From: CAVYXK01 sp963708245
Lineage (GTDB): Bacteria > Pseudomonadota > Alphaproteobacteria > Acetobacterales > Acetobacteraceae
Direction: 5' to 3'
NCBI GenBank assembly: GCA_963708245.1
Contig: OY970201.1
Coordinates: forward strand, 6,882,001-6,946,000
Length of the DNA stretch: 64,000 nucleotides
Shown here piece after piece: positions 1 through 10,788 of the stretch. The position numbers and the translations under genes are program-made. Positions within the stretch are counted from its first letter, which is position 1. Each line of letters opens with the position of its first letter. The notes below the pieces were generated by a model. That model searched no databases. It was not told where the DNA came from and saw nothing but the letters and a program-made list of their open reading frames with translations.

Positions 1-581
1 ACGGCATGACCGACTTCAAGGACCTGCTGGGGTTTCCGCTGGCCGCCGAATCGACGCGCGCCGGGCTGCTTGTGATCACCGCGGCCTTTCTCTGCGCGGC
101 ATTCCTGCTCGCTCGCGCCGTGGCCGGCTCGCGCTTCGGCAAGGTACTCGTCGCGGTGCGCGATGCCGAGCAGCGCACGCGCTTTCTTGGCTATCGGCCG
201 GAATCCTACAAGCTGCTGGTCTGGGTGCTGTCGGCGGTGATGGCCGGCATCGGCGGCGCGCTCTACGTCCCGCAGGTCGGCATTATCAACCCGTCGGAGT
301 TCTCGCCGGCCGGTTCGATAGAGGCGGTGATCTGGGTCGCGGTCGGAGGGCGTGGCACGCTGGCCGGCGCGATCCTGGGCGCGGTGCTGGTGAACCTGGG
401 CAAGACCTGGTTCACCAGCGCGCTTCCGGCGTTCTGGCTGTTCGCGCTGGGGGCGTTGTTCATCTTCGTGACGCTGTTCCTGTCGCGTGGACTGATGGGG
501 CTGTTCGGCTGGCGCCGGCCCGCCGCGCTGCCCGAACCGGCCACACCTGCCGCGGCCGCAGCGCGCGAGGTGACGGGATGA
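1..581 (+). CDS. urtC: Urea ABC transporter permease UrtC (3' part)
   Basis: This is the C-terminal part of a branched-chain/urea type ABC permease; the reading frame is open to the window edge, so the true start lies upstream. The 190 or so visible residues hold several hydrophobic membrane segments. They also hold the LivM/UrtC-type cytoplasmic loop with VRDAEQRTRFLGY, which couples to the ATPases, and the conserved GGRGTLAGAILGA segment. The family forms the inner-membrane channel for urea with UrtB. The stop overlaps the urtD start by four bases (ATGA). UrtC rather than LivM is chosen because urtD, urtE and a complete urease operon follow directly. Confidence 0.9.
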   Translation, partial: GMTDFKDLLGFPLAAESTRAGLLVITAAFLCAAFLLARAVAGSRFGKVLVAVRDAEQRTRFLGYRPESYKLLVWVLSAVMAGIGGALYVPQVGIINPSEFSPAGSIEAVIWVAVGGRGTLAGAILGAVLVNLGKTWFTSALPAFWLFALGALFIFVTLFLSRGLMGLFGWRRPAALPEPATPAAAAAREVTG

Positions 582-1327
582 CCAGCACCACCACTTCGGT
601 GCTCTATCTCGACGGCGTGACCGTCTCGTTCGACGGGTTCCGCGCGCTGAACAGCCTGTCGCTGGTGCTCGAGCCAGGCGAGATGCGCGCCGTGATCGGT
701 CCAAACGGCGCCGGCAAGACCACCATGATGGACGTGATCACCGGCAAGACGCGCCCCGATTCCGGACGTGTCGTGTTCGGCGCCGACACTGACCTGACGC
801 GGCTCGACGAGCCGGCCATCGCAGCGCTGGGGATCGGACGCAAGTTCCAGAAGCCGACCGTGTTCGAGCCGCTGTCCGTCTGGGACAATCTGCTGCTTGC
901 ACTGGCCGGCGACCGCAGCCCGCGCTTCACTTTGCGCGCGCGCGAGACACCGGCCGAGCGGGCGCGGATCGAGGAGATACTGCGCATCACCCGCCTCACG
1001 CCCGAAAGGCAGCGTCGCGCCGCCGACCTGTCGCACGGGCAGAAGCAGTGGCTGGAGATCGGCATGTTGCTGGCTCAGGAGCCGCAGCTCCTGCTGGTTG
1101 ATGAGCCGGTCGCCGGGATGACGGACGCGGAGACCGAGCAGACCGCCGAACTGTTGCGCGAGATCAACCGCACCCGCAGCGTCGTCGTGGTGGAGCACGA
1201 CATGGCCTTCGTCCGCGCGCTGGACGTGAAGGTGACGGTGCTGCACGAAGGTTCCGTGCTGTCGGAGGGATCGATCGACCACGTCAGCAACGATCCTCGC
1301 GTGATCGAAGTCTATCTGGGGCGCTGA
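578..1327 (+). CDS. urtD: Urea ABC transporter ATP-binding protein UrtD
   Basis: This 249-residue ABC ATPase energises urea import at the inner face of the membrane. Walker A is GPNGAGKT at residues 41-48, the signature is LSHGQ (151-155) and Walker B is LLLVDEP (171-177). LSHGQ in place of LSGGQ and the following QWLEIGM are typical of UrtD. The start overlaps urtC by four bases, and the stop shares its last base with the urtE start (TGATG). Translation is therefore probably coupled along the operon. LivG is the only realistic alternative, and it is disfavoured by the urease context. Confidence 0.94.
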   Translation: MTSTTTSVLYLDGVTVSFDGFRALNSLSLVLEPGEMRAVIGPNGAGKTTMMDVITGKTRPDSGRVVFGADTDLTRLDEPAIAALGIGRKFQKPTVFEPLSVWDNLLLALAGDRSPRFTLRARETPAERARIEEILRITRLTPERQRRAADLSHGQKQWLEIGMLLAQEPQLLLVDEPVAGMTDAETEQTAELLREINRTRSVVVVEHDMAFVRALDVKVTVLHEGSVLSEGSIDHVSNDPRVIEVYLGR

Positions 1328-2022
1328 TGCTCGAAGTCGCTAATGTCGATCTGCACTACGGCGCCGCCATCGCACTTCGGCAGGTGTCGATCACCGCGGA
1401 AGCGGGCGCCGTCACCTGCCTGCTGGGCCGCAACGGCGTCGGCAAGACGAGTTTGCTTCGAGCGATCCTGGGGGTTCACCCGATCACTGCCGGCACGATT
1501 CGCTGGAACGGCGAAGATATCACCCACCTGCCGACCTATGAGCGCGCACGCCGCGGCATCGCCTGGGTGCCGCAGGGTCGCGACATCTTCCCACTGCTGA
1601 CCGTGCGCGAGAACCTGGAGACCGGCTTCGCCGTCCTGCCGCGCGGTCATCGCCGCATTTCCGACGACGTGTTCGAGCTGTTCCCCGTGCTGAAGACGAT
1701 GCTGCGCCGGCGCGGCGGCGATCTGTCGGGCGGCCAGCAACAACAGCTCGCGATCGCCCGCGCGCTGGTGATGCGGCCGCGCCTGTTGGTGCTGGACGAG
1801 CCGACCGAGGGGATCCAGCCCAGCATCATCAAGGACATCGGGCGTGTCATCGCGCTGTTGCGCCAGCGTGGCGACATCGCCATCCTGCTCGTCGAGCAGT
1901 ACTTTGATTTCGCCCGCGATCTCGCTCAGACCATCGCGGTGATGGATCGTGGCGATATCGTGCTGTCCGGCCGGCGGGACGCGCTTGACGAAGCGGATGT
2001 ACGACGCCGCCTGTCTGTCTGA
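1327..2022 (+). CDS. urtE: Urea ABC transporter ATP-binding protein UrtE
   Basis: This is the second ABC ATPase of the urea importer, 231 residues, LivF/UrtE type. Walker A is GRNGVGKTS (34-42), the signature is LSGGQ (133-137) and Walker B ends in LDEP (156-159). It would form a heterodimer with UrtD on the UrtB/UrtC permease. Its 3' end overlaps the chosen ureD start by 26 bases, which links the uptake and urease parts of the operon with no gap. The urea-binding protein UrtA and permease UrtB should lie upstream of the window. Confidence 0.94.
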   Translation: MLEVANVDLHYGAAIALRQVSITAEAGAVTCLLGRNGVGKTSLLRAILGVHPITAGTIRWNGEDITHLPTYERARRGIAWVPQGRDIFPLLTVRENLETGFAVLPRGHRRISDDVFELFPVLKTMLRRRGGDLSGGQQQQLAIARALVMRPRLLVLDEPTEGIQPSIIKDIGRVIALLRQRGDIAILLVEQYFDFARDLAQTIAVMDRGDIVLSGRRDALDEADVRRRLSV

Positions 2023-2836
2023 GCCCGCCGCGCTCCAGCGCGCCGTCGGCGAGCTGCATGTAAGCTTTCGATGCCGCGACGGCGCAACCGTGTTGGATGA
2101 GCTTCGCCAGGCCGGATGCCTGAAGGCGCGTTTCCCGCGTAGCGCCGCGATCGGCTGGGCCGAAGTTGTCACGCTGAATAGCTCGGGCGGGATCGCCGGC
2201 GGCGACCGGCTGGACAGCCGATTCCGCGCAGCGTCGGGAGCCCGGGTCGTGATCGCAGCGCAGGCGGCCGAGCGGTTCTATCGTGCTCTGCCAGGCGGTC
2301 AGCTGGCGCGCGTTCGCACTGCGATCGAGGTGGCTGATAGCGCTGCTGTGGAATGGTTGCCCCAGGAGACGATCCTGTTCGACCGTTGCGCGCTCGATCG
2401 GCGTCTCGATGTGGATCTGGGCGCTAATGCCTGGTTCGTCGGGGTCGAGATGCTGGTGTTCGGACGCGCGGCAATGGGCGAGACGGTGGAGCGGGGCTCG
2501 ATCCGCGACCGCATCCGCATCCGCCGATCGGGGCGGCTGCTGCTGCAGGATATGATCCGGCTTGATGGCGCTGTGGCCGCACGGCTGAAACGCCCGGCCA
2601 TCGCGGCCGGCGCCCGCGCGACGGCGCTGCTGGTGCACGTCGCGCCCGACGCCGAGGGGCGGCTGGATTCCGTGCGGGATGCGCTTGCTGCGGTGGAAGC
2701 GGGTGCCAGCGGATGGGACGGGCTGCTCGTCGCGCGCATCCTTTCCCCGGACAGCGCGAAATTGCGCGCAGCCGTCGTTTCTGCTCTTGCGGTGCTGCGC
2801 GGGACGCGGCCAATTCCGCGGGTGTGGATGATCTGA
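1997..2836 (+). CDS. ureD: Urease accessory protein UreD
   Basis: UreD (UreH) is the scaffold that binds apo-urease and receives the UreF-UreG complex for nickel insertion. The protein is 279 residues from the ATG at 1997. The family start block (LQRAVGELHVSF, then GCLKARFPR) follows about ten residues in. An upstream ATG at 1949 would add 16 residues unlike the family and overlap urtE further, so 1997 is preferred. The glycine-rich NSSGGIAGGDRL segment and WLPQETILFDR are UreD hallmarks. Placement between urtE and ureA fits the alphaproteobacterial ureDABCEFG order. Confidence 0.92.
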   Translation: MYDAACLSEPAALQRAVGELHVSFRCRDGATVLDELRQAGCLKARFPRSAAIGWAEVVTLNSSGGIAGGDRLDSRFRAASGARVVIAAQAAERFYRALPGGQLARVRTAIEVADSAAVEWLPQETILFDRCALDRRLDVDLGANAWFVGVEMLVFGRAAMGETVERGSIRDRIRIRRSGRLLLQDMIRLDGAVAARLKRPAIAAGARATALLVHVAPDAEGRLDSVRDALAAVEAGASGWDGLLVARILSPDSAKLRAAVVSALAVLRGTRPIPRVWMI

Positions 2837-2848
2837 GGGTGGTCACGG

Positions 2849-3151
2849 ATGAACCTGACGCCGCGTGAAAAGGACAAGCTGCTGATCGCCATGGCCGCAA
2901 TGGTCGCGCGCCGGCGGTTGGAACGCGGCGTAAAGCTGAACCACCCCGAAGCGGTTGCGCTGATCACCGATTTCGTGGTGGAGGGCGCGCGCGATGGGCG
3001 CGGCGTCGCCGATCTTATGGACGCAGGCGCGCATGTCGTTAGCCGCGAGCAGGTGATGGAGGGAGTTGCCGAGATGATCCACGACGTTCAGGTCGAGGCC
3101 ACGTTCCCGGACGGCACGAAGCTGGTGACCGTACACGAGCCCATCCGATGA
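2849..3151 (+). CDS. ureA: Urease subunit gamma
   Basis: This is the 100-residue urease gamma subunit, the normal length for the separate bacterial form. It begins MNLTPREKDKLLI and carries RLERGVKLNHPEAVALI, both strongly conserved. It is a structural part of the (alpha-beta-gamma)3 cytoplasmic urease. A GAGG Shine-Dalgarno-like stretch lies about ten bases before the ATG. Its stop overlaps the ureB start by four bases (ATGA). Confidence 0.97.
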   Translation: MNLTPREKDKLLIAMAAMVARRRLERGVKLNHPEAVALITDFVVEGARDGRGVADLMDAGAHVVSREQVMEGVAEMIHDVQVEATFPDGTKLVTVHEPIR

Positions 3152-3455
3152 TCCCAGGAGAAATCATTCCTCTCCCCGGCAACATCGAAGTGAACGCCGG
3201 TCTTGAACAGACCATGCTCATTGTCGCCAATGCCGGCGATCGCCCGATTCAGGTGGGCAGCCATTATCATTTCGCCGAAACCAACCCCGCCCTCCTGTTC
3301 GACCGCACCGCGGCACACGGCAAGCGCCTCGACATCGCCGCCGGCACCGCCGTGCGCTTCGAACCCGGACAGTCCCGCACCGTGACGCTGATCCCCTATC
3401 GCGGACGGCGCGTAGTTCAGGGCTTCCGCGGTGCCGTCATGGGGGAGCTCGGCTG

Positions 3456-3456
<1 letters not shown>
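3148..3456 (+). CDS. ureB: Urease subunit beta
   Basis: This 102-residue urease beta subunit has the typical start MIPGEIIPLPGNIEVNAG. It also has the conserved GSHYHFAETNPALLFDR block and ends close to GFRGAVMGEL. It packs against UreC in the urease trimer. It overlaps ureA by four bases and shares one base with the ureC start (TGATG), so the three subunits are probably made from one message at matched levels. Separate gamma and beta genes are usual for free-living proteobacteria; Helicobacter fuses them. Confidence 0.97.
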
Positions 3457-5164
<1,708 letters not shown>

Positions 5165-5165
<1 letters not shown>

Positions 5166-5638
5166 TGCGCGCGACCTCTGTCCTGCCCGCCGGCTCGTGG
5201 GATGCGGCGCGCGCTACGGATACCGTGCTGCTGGAATTCGACCTCCGCCATCGCCGCCGGCTGATGATGCACACCGAAACCGGTGCGGACTTGCTGCTCG
5301 ACCTGCCACGCACCGTACGGCTGCGGGACGGCGACGGGTTGGTGTTGGAAAGCGGCGGCGTTGTGGGCGTGCGGGCAAAGCCAGAACCCCTGCTCGAGAT
5401 CCACGCGCACGATCCCGGCACGCTGGTGCGCATCGCCTGGCATCTCGGCAACCGGCATCTGCCAGTTCAGCTTCTGCCCGACCGCATCCGCATCCGTCCC
5501 GATCACGTTATTGCCGAAATGGTGCAGGGGCTCGGCGGTCATATCGACAGCATCGAAGCCGCGTTCGATCCCGAAGCCGGTGCCTATGCGACCAGCCATC
5601 TAGGTCATCGCCATGAGCACGACGACCACGCACACTGA
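5165..5638 (+). CDS. ureE: Urease accessory protein UreE (nickel metallochaperone)
   Basis: This 157-residue nickel chaperone delivers Ni to the UreDFG complex. The N-terminal peptide-binding-like domain is followed by a metal-binding domain with a histidine at about residue 97 (RIAWHLGNRH). The protein ends in a short histidine-rich tail (HLGHRHEHDDHAH) that likely buffers extra nickel. The gene overlaps ureC by one base and ureF by 26 bases. Confidence 0.95.
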
Positions 5639-6287
5639 AACCGTCCTCCGCCTGCTCGCATGGCTGTCACCCGCCTTTCCCACCGGCGCCTTCGCCTACA
5701 GCCATGGATTGGAATGGGCAATCGAGAGCGGCGACATCTCGGATGAGACCACACTGCGCGATTGGTTGGCGGACATTCTGACGCACGGCGCCGGCCGTTC
5801 GGATGCAATCCTCCTCCGCCACGCAAAACGCGCTGCGGATGTGGCCGCGCTCGCAGAGCTGTCTGAATTGGCCAGCGCCCTCGCCCCCTCTCGCGAACGT
5901 CGGATCGAGACGCTCGCGCAAGGTGGGGCATTCGCCCGCGCTGCACTGGCGTGGCGCAGCGAGCGGCTGGCGGCGCTTGCCGGCAACGACCTGCCCTATC
6001 CCGTTGCAGTCGGCGCGCTCGCCGCTGATCACGGCATCGACGAAGACGCGACCGTCGCCGCCTATTTGCAGGCCATCACCACCAACCTGATCTCGGCCGT
6101 GGTGCGGCTGGTGCCGCTTGGCCAGACCGCCGGGCTGCGCGTGCTCGTCGCCCTGGAGCCCACCGTCGCGGCGGTCGCCACCGAAACTCGCACCGCAACC
6201 CTGGACGATCTCGGAGGGGCCTGTTTCCGCTCCGAGATTGCCGCGATGCGCCACGAAACCCAGCACACAAGGCTGTTCCGCACATGA
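5613..6287 (+). CDS. ureF: Urease accessory protein UreF
   Basis: UreF (224 residues) is an all-helical accessory protein that acts as a checkpoint for the UreG GTPase during nickel insertion. The family block LLAWLSPAFPTGAFAYSHGL is near the N terminus, and the C-terminal MRHETQHTRLFRT tail, which contacts UreD, is intact. The ATG at 5613 lies inside ureE in another frame, so translational coupling is likely. The 3' end overlaps ureG by four bases. Confidence 0.95.
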   Translation: MSTTTTHTETVLRLLAWLSPAFPTGAFAYSHGLEWAIESGDISDETTLRDWLADILTHGAGRSDAILLRHAKRAADVAALAELSELASALAPSRERRIETLAQGGAFARAALAWRSERLAALAGNDLPYPVAVGALAADHGIDEDATVAAYLQAITTNLISAVVRLVPLGQTAGLRVLVALEPTVAAVATETRTATLDDLGGACFRSEIAAMRHETQHTRLFRT

Positions 6288-6901
6288 CCAGCTCTAATGG
6301 TCCGCTCCGCGTCGGCATCGGCGGCCCGGTCGGCACCGGCAAGACTGCGCTGATGAACGCGCTTTGCAAGCATTTCCGTGCGCGATACGACATCGCCGCG
6401 ATCACCAACGATATTTACACGAAAGAAGATGCCGAATTCCTGACCCGTGCGGGCGCGCTCGCGCCAGAGCGGATCATGGGGATCGAGACCGGCGGCTGCC
6501 CGCACACTGCGATCCGCGAGGATGCCTCGATCAATCTTGCCGGCGTGGCCGAGCTGTGCCGACGCTTCCCAGGGCTCGACCTGATTCTGATCGAAAGCGG
6601 CGGCGACAATCTGGCCGCGACGTTCAGCCCGGAGCTGGCGGACCTGACTATCTATGTCATCGACGTCTCGGCCGGCGATAAGATCCCGCGCAAGGGTGGA
6701 CCAGGAATCACTCGCAGCGACCTCTTGGTAATCAACAAGACGGATCTTGCACCGCTGGTCGGCGCCGACCTGAATGTCATGGACCGCGACGCGCGACGCA
6801 TGCGCGGCGAGCGGCCGTTCGTGTTCGCCAATATCCGCGCCGGGCAGGGTGTCACCGAGATCGCCGCATTCGTGGAGCGCGCCGGCGGCCTCAGCGCCTG
6901 A
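6284..6901 (+). CDS. ureG: Urease accessory GTPase UreG
   Basis: This SIMIBI-class GTPase (205 residues) powers nickel insertion into urease. The P-loop is GPVGTGKT (14-21). The family metal-binding CPH lies in GIETGGCPHTAIREDAS, followed by LIESGGDNL and the guanine-specificity motif NKTDLAP. It is the last gene of the operon. No separate nickel permease (ureJ/hupE-like) follows before the convergent fabF gene. Confidence 0.97.
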   Translation: MTSSNGPLRVGIGGPVGTGKTALMNALCKHFRARYDIAAITNDIYTKEDAEFLTRAGALAPERIMGIETGGCPHTAIREDASINLAGVAELCRRFPGLDLILIESGGDNLAATFSPELADLTIYVIDVSAGDKIPRKGGPGITRSDLLVINKTDLAPLVGADLNVMDRDARRMRGERPFVFANIRAGQGVTEIAAFVERAGGLSA

Positions 6902-6946
6902 CTACCAGGCCATCTCCGCCTTTCCTGATTGCGCTCGCCTGTCCAG

Positions 6947-6961
6947 GCCCGACACTCGGGC
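6947..6961 (+). terminator. Possible weak terminator after the urease operon
   Basis: A short perfect stem (GCCCGA, loop CAC, TCGGGC) lies 45 bases after the ureG stop in the 200-base spacer before the convergent fabF gene. There is no T run, so this may only be a chance hairpin. Nothing else is evident in 6902-7101. Confidence 0.25.
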
Positions 6962-7101
6962 GTGGGATGCCGCCGGCGCTTGGTGGTTAATTGCGCACTC
7001 GTTCACGAAGCGTGCAGTATCGTTTGCGCAGCGACCGGTCGTTGCCGCGCTGTTGTTCGATGGTTTGCTCTTCCTGTGGCTGACCAGGGCTTGGGCGCGG
7101 C

Positions 7102-8364
7102 TCAGCAGGGGGCGCGGAAGATGATGCTCGCGTTGGTCCCGCCGAAGCCGAAGCTGTTCGACAGCGCATACTTGATCCGTTGCTCCTGTGCGACGTTCGC
7201 AACCCGGTCGATCACGCTGTCCCGACTCGGGTGCTCCAGGTTCAGCGTCGGTGGCGCCACACCATCGCGAATCGCCAGGATCGAGAACACCGCTTCGACC
7301 GCGCCTGCCGCGCCTAACAAGTGCCCGATCGCCGATTTGGTCGATGACATTGCCAATCCGCGTGCGGCCGATCCGAACACCCGCTCCACTGCTTCCAGTT
7401 CAAGATCATCCCCGAGCGGCGTCGAGGTGCCGTGCGCATTCACGTATTGGATGTCGCCGGGCGACAGCCGGCCATTGCGCAGCGCCGCCTGCATCGAGCG
7501 CACCGCGCCCGCGTGATTCTCGGCCGGTGCCGTGATATGATACGCATCGCCGGACATCCCGTACCCGGCAATCTCGGCGTAGATTTTCGCGCCACGCCGG
7601 CGGGCGTGCTCGTACTCCTCCAACACCAACACGCCGGCGCCTTCGCCCATGACGAATCCGTCACGGTCCTTGTCCCAGGGGCGGGAGGCAGCCGCCGGCG
7701 TGTCATTGAACGCAGTCGATAGCGCGCGCGATGCACAGAATCCGGCGATGCCCAGCTCGCAGACCGCGGCTTCCGCCCCGCCCGCCACCATCACCTCCGC
7801 GTCACCCAGCATGATCAGTCGTGCCGCATCGCCGATCGCATGCACACCAGTCGCGCAGGCGGTGACCACGCAATGATTCGGCCCCTTGAACCCGTACCTG
7901 ATCGAAACCTGACCAGACGCTAGATTGGCCAGCGCCGAAGGGATAAAGAATGGCGACAGCCTTCGCGCCCGCCCCTCATGCACTTGGATCGAGGCTTCGT
8001 AGATCGTCTCCAGCCCGCCGATCCCCGAACCGATCATCACGCCCGTGGTATTGCGTTCGTCCTCGGTCTCCGGTCTCCAGCCGGAGTCCTCGACCGCCTC
8101 GGTCCCCGCGACCACCGCCAGATGGATGAACCGGTCCATCTTCTTCTGGTCTTTGATGGGGATCCACTCGGCAATGTCGAGCTTGCCGTCGACCCGGGTA
8201 CCATGCGGCACCTGGCCGGCCACCTTGCACGGCAGGTCCTTCGGATCGAAGGCCTGAATCGCGCCGATTCCCGACTCACCATTGATCAGGCGTTGCCATA
8301 CGTGCTCGACTCCCAGGCCGAGCGGGCTGGCGATGCCCATGCCCGTCACTACGACGCGCCGCAT
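7102..8364 (-). CDS. fabF: Beta-ketoacyl-ACP synthase II
   Basis: This 420-residue type II fatty-acid condensing enzyme adds malonyl-ACP to acyl-ACP. The catalytic triad is visible: C170 (VTACATG), H311 (NAHGTSTPLGD) and H348 (KSAIGHLLGAAG). It starts MRRVVVTGMGIASPLG, the normal FabF start. It is the last gene of the minus-strand fabD-fabG-acpP-fabF series, 25 bases after acpP, and supplies long-chain and unsaturated acyl chains. Confidence 0.96.
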   Translation of the reverse strand: MRRVVVTGMGIASPLGLGVEHVWQRLINGESGIGAIQAFDPKDLPCKVAGQVPHGTRVDGKLDIAEWIPIKDQKKMDRFIHLAVVAGTEAVEDSGWRPETEDERNTTGVMIGSGIGGLETIYEASIQVHEGRARRLSPFFIPSALANLASGQVSIRYGFKGPNHCVVTACATGVHAIGDAARLIMLGDAEVMVAGGAEAAVCELGIAGFCASRALSTAFNDTPAAASRPWDKDRDGFVMGEGAGVLVLEEYEHARRRGAKIYAEIAGYGMSGDAYHITAPAENHAGAVRSMQAALRNGRLSPGDIQYVNAHGTSTPLGDDLELEAVERVFGSAARGLAMSSTKSAIGHLLGAAGAVEAVFSILAIRDGVAPPTLNLEHPSRDSVIDRVANVAQEQRIKYALSNSFGFGGTNASIIFRAPC

Positions 8365-8389
8365 CTTGCGACTCCCGTGCGACTCGCGG

Positions 8390-8629
8390 TCAGGCGGCTT
8401 TCTGCTTCTCGATGTAGTCGATCGCGTCCTTAACGGTGCTGATCTTCTCGGCAGCGTCCTCCGGTATCTCGACCCCGAACGCCTCCTCGAAGGCCATCAC
8501 CAGCTCGACGGTGTCCAGACTATCGGCACCGAGATCATCGATGAACGATGCCTCGGGCGTGACCTTCGATTCGTCCACCCCAAGGTGCTCCACGACGATC
8601 TTCTTGACCCTGTCAGCGATTTCGCTCAT
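8390..8629 (-). CDS. acpP: Acyl carrier protein
   Basis: This 79-residue acyl carrier protein carries growing acyl chains on 4'-phosphopantetheine attached to Ser37 in the DLGADSLDTVEL motif. The ATG at 8629 gives the standard start MSEIADRVKKIV. A longer frame from 8707 would add 26 residues unlike the family. It is acidic, as expected, and lies between fabG and fabF. The roughly 870-base gap to the fabG start is almost entirely the fabG coding region, leaving 130 bases of leader. Confidence 0.96.
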   Translation of the reverse strand: MSEIADRVKKIVVEHLGVDESKVTPEASFIDDLGADSLDTVELVMAFEEAFGVEIPEDAAEKISTVKDAIDYIEKQKAA

Positions 8630-8759
8630 CGGCTCGGCAACTCCTGCATCTGCTGTGTTGCGGAATCCCTCGAAAGGGTCCGGTGCCGCTGAACCCGCGC
8701 GGGACAATCGAATCGGCGATTAGCATGGTTTCCGGGCATGGCCAACCGGCGGGTCGCAG

Positions 8760-9497
8760 TCACAACATCGCCATCCCGCCATTGATGTGCAGCGTGGCGC
8801 CGGTGACCCAGCCGGCCTCGTCCGAGGCCAGATAGGCCACCCCCGCCGCCACGTCGGCCGGCTGGCCGATCCGCCCGAGGGGAATCGCCTGCGACGCCCG
8901 CGCCCTGTTCTGTTCGGAAAGCGCCGCCGTCATGGGCGTGGCGATCAAACCGGGTGCGACCACGTTCACCGTGATCGAGCGGGACGCAACCTCCTGCGCC
9001 AGCGCCTTCGACAGCCCGATCAGGCCGGCCTTCGCCGCTGCATAATTAGCCTGGCCGGCATTGCCCGTCGCACCGACGATCGAAGAGATGTTGATGATCC
9101 GCCCGGCTCGCCGGCGCAGCATGCCGCGCAGCGCCGCGCGGGCCAGCCGGAATGGCGCGGTGAGATCGACCTCCAGCACCGAGTTCCAGTCGGCGTCGTC
9201 CATGCGCAAAGCGAGCATGTCGCGGGTGAAGCCGGCATTGTTGACCAGGATGGCGAGTGGCCCAGCGGCTTCCTCGGCGGCTGTGACCAGCGCTTCGGGG
9301 GCAGTCGGGTCGCGCAGATCGGCGGGACGCACAAACGCCCGGTCGCGCAGTTCGGCGGCGAGCGCCTCCAGCGCCTCGGTCCGGGTCCCGGACAGCACAA
9401 CCACAGCCCCCTGACCGTGCAGGGCACGGACGATCGCCGCCCCAATTCCGCCCGAGGCACCAGTGACCAGCGCGGTTTTCCCGTCCAGGCGGAACAT
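8760..9497 (-). CDS. fabG: 3-oxoacyl-ACP reductase
   Basis: This short-chain dehydrogenase (245 residues) reduces 3-oxoacyl-ACP with NADPH. The Rossmann motif is TGASGGIG (12-19), with NNAG at 86-89. The catalytic residues are Ser138/139, Tyr152 and Lys156 in NYAAAKAG. The ATG at 9497 (MFRLDGKTALVTG) is chosen over an upstream frame start at 9608, because the extra 37 residues come from a repeat-like palindromic spacer. Position between fabD and acpP supports the FabG call. Confidence 0.95.
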   Translation of the reverse strand: MFRLDGKTALVTGASGGIGAAIVRALHGQGAVVVLSGTRTEALEALAAELRDRAFVRPADLRDPTAPEALVTAAEEAAGPLAILVNNAGFTRDMLALRMDDADWNSVLEVDLTAPFRLARAALRGMLRRRAGRIINISSIVGATGNAGQANYAAAKAGLIGLSKALAQEVASRSITVNVVAPGLIATPMTAALSEQNRARASQAIPLGRIGQPADVAAGVAYLASDEAGWVTGATLHINGGMAML

Positions 9498-9539
9498 GCG
9501 GCTAGAGACCAAAGGGGAGACGTGAAGGGACGCGGGCAA

Positions 9540-9612
9540 CCATCTCTCCCTCCCTACGGGAGAGAGCCTGCCCCACGGCTCCGACCCGGGGGCCGATTTG
9601 CGAAGCAAGCAG
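9540..9612. repeat. REP-like palindrome in the fabD-fabG spacer
   Basis: The spacer holds a near-perfect palindrome (about TCTCTCCCTCCCTACGGGAG at 9543-9562), followed by GC-rich sequence ending in GCAGGGTGAGGG. Its form resembles the intergenic REP/palindromic elements common in alphaproteobacteria. It could affect mRNA stability between fabD and fabG. The family assignment is inferred from appearance only. Confidence 0.4.
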
Positions 9613-9638
9613 GGTGAGGGTCTCGCCGCGTAACAACC

Positions 9639-10610
9639 TCACGTTAGCACCTTCAGCACTGCCTCGACCTCGGCTGGCGTGGCGGCCGAGGCAACAGCGG
9701 CATCAGGTACAATCCGCCGGATCAGCCCGCTCAGCACCTTGCCGGCGCCCAGCTCCACGAAGCTGTCCACCCCGAGCGCTGTCATCGCCAGCACGCTCTC
9801 GCGCCAGCGCACCGTAGCAGTAACCTGGCGCACCAGAAGCTCGGCAATCTGCGAGGGATCCGTCGCCTTTGCCGCCGAAGCATTCGTCACCACCGGAACA
9901 ACGGGCGCGCGCGGTCGCGTAGACCCCAGCGCCTCGGCCATCGCCTCCGCGGCTGGCGCCATCAGTGAGCAATGGAACGGGGCAGAGACCGGCAACATCA
10001 TGGCGCGCCTCACGCCGCGGTCCTTGGCAATCTCCACCGCCCGCTCGACCGCGGCGCGATGGCCGGACACCACGATCTGCCCGCCGCCGTTGTCATTGGC
10101 AGGCTCTATCACCTGCGTCTCGTTGGTCTCGCTCTCCGGAACGGGAGCAGCCGCCTCACAGATCTCCTGTGCTTCCGCCATCTCGATGCCGAGTAGCGCA
10201 GCCATCGCTCCCTCGCCGGCCGGCACCGCCTGTTGCATCGCCTGCCCGCGCAGCTGCAGCAGCGCCGCCGCCTCGGCGATCGTGAAACTGCCGGCCGCCG
10301 CCAGCGCGCTGTATTCGCCAAGTGAGTGCCCGGCGACCACGGCCGCCTTCCTCCGCAGAGTGAAGCCCCCCTCGTTCTCCAGCACTCGCAGCACGGCGAG
10401 TGAGGTCGCCATCAGCGCCGGCTGCGCATTCTGGGTCAGCGTCAGCTCATCGAACGGTCCCTCGAATATCAGCCGCGAGAGGTTCTGTCTCAGAGTCTCG
10501 TCCACTTCCTCGAACACCTCGCGGGCGACGGGGAACGCCATGGCGAGGTCGCGGCCCATGCCGACGGCTTGGCTGCCCTGGCCGGGGAAGACGAAGGCGT
10601 GAACTGGCAT
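9639..10610 (-). CDS. fabD: Malonyl-CoA:ACP transacylase
   Basis: FabD loads malonate from CoA onto ACP. The 323-residue protein begins MPVHAFVFPGQGSQAVGMG and has the nucleophile elbow GHSLGEYSAL with Ser96. A conserved histidine lies in the SAPFHCSLM block. A GGAGG-type site lies about 12 bases before the ATG. It is the first gene of the fab cluster; the 178-base spacer upstream (10611-10788) shows no gene. Confidence 0.95.
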   Translation of the reverse strand: MPVHAFVFPGQGSQAVGMGRDLAMAFPVAREVFEEVDETLRQNLSRLIFEGPFDELTLTQNAQPALMATSLAVLRVLENEGGFTLRRKAAVVAGHSLGEYSALAAAGSFTIAEAAALLQLRGQAMQQAVPAGEGAMAALLGIEMAEAQEICEAAAPVPESETNETQVIEPANDNGGGQIVVSGHRAAVERAVEIAKDRGVRRAMMLPVSAPFHCSLMAPAAEAMAEALGSTRPRAPVVPVVTNASAAKATDPSQIAELLVRQVTATVRWRESVLAMTALGVDSFVELGAGKVLSGLIRRIVPDAAVASAATPAEVEAVLKVLT

Positions 10611-10788
10611 GGGCGAGGGAATTTCCTCCGCGCGAAGCGCGGCGCGGGTTAGCGGCGGGTCACTGCTCTGTCAATGCGTGGTGGCCGGGCCGCTCCGCGC
10701 CTCACGAGTCACTGGAGTCGCCTGCGGGTCCGGATTCGACCCAGCGACTGCCAGGGAGCACCGCTGATCCCGCAACCCACGGCCATAA

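Noticed and set aside
263..1282. Long open frame opposite urtC/urtD
   Set aside because: It is antisense to a clear ABC permease and ATPase, has no recognisable domain, and GC-rich codon bias creates such shadows.
10700..10760. tRNA-like T-loop sequence (GGGTCCGGATTCGACCC region)
   Set aside because: The arms do not pair as a T-stem, and no acceptor or anticodon stems can be drawn on either strand.
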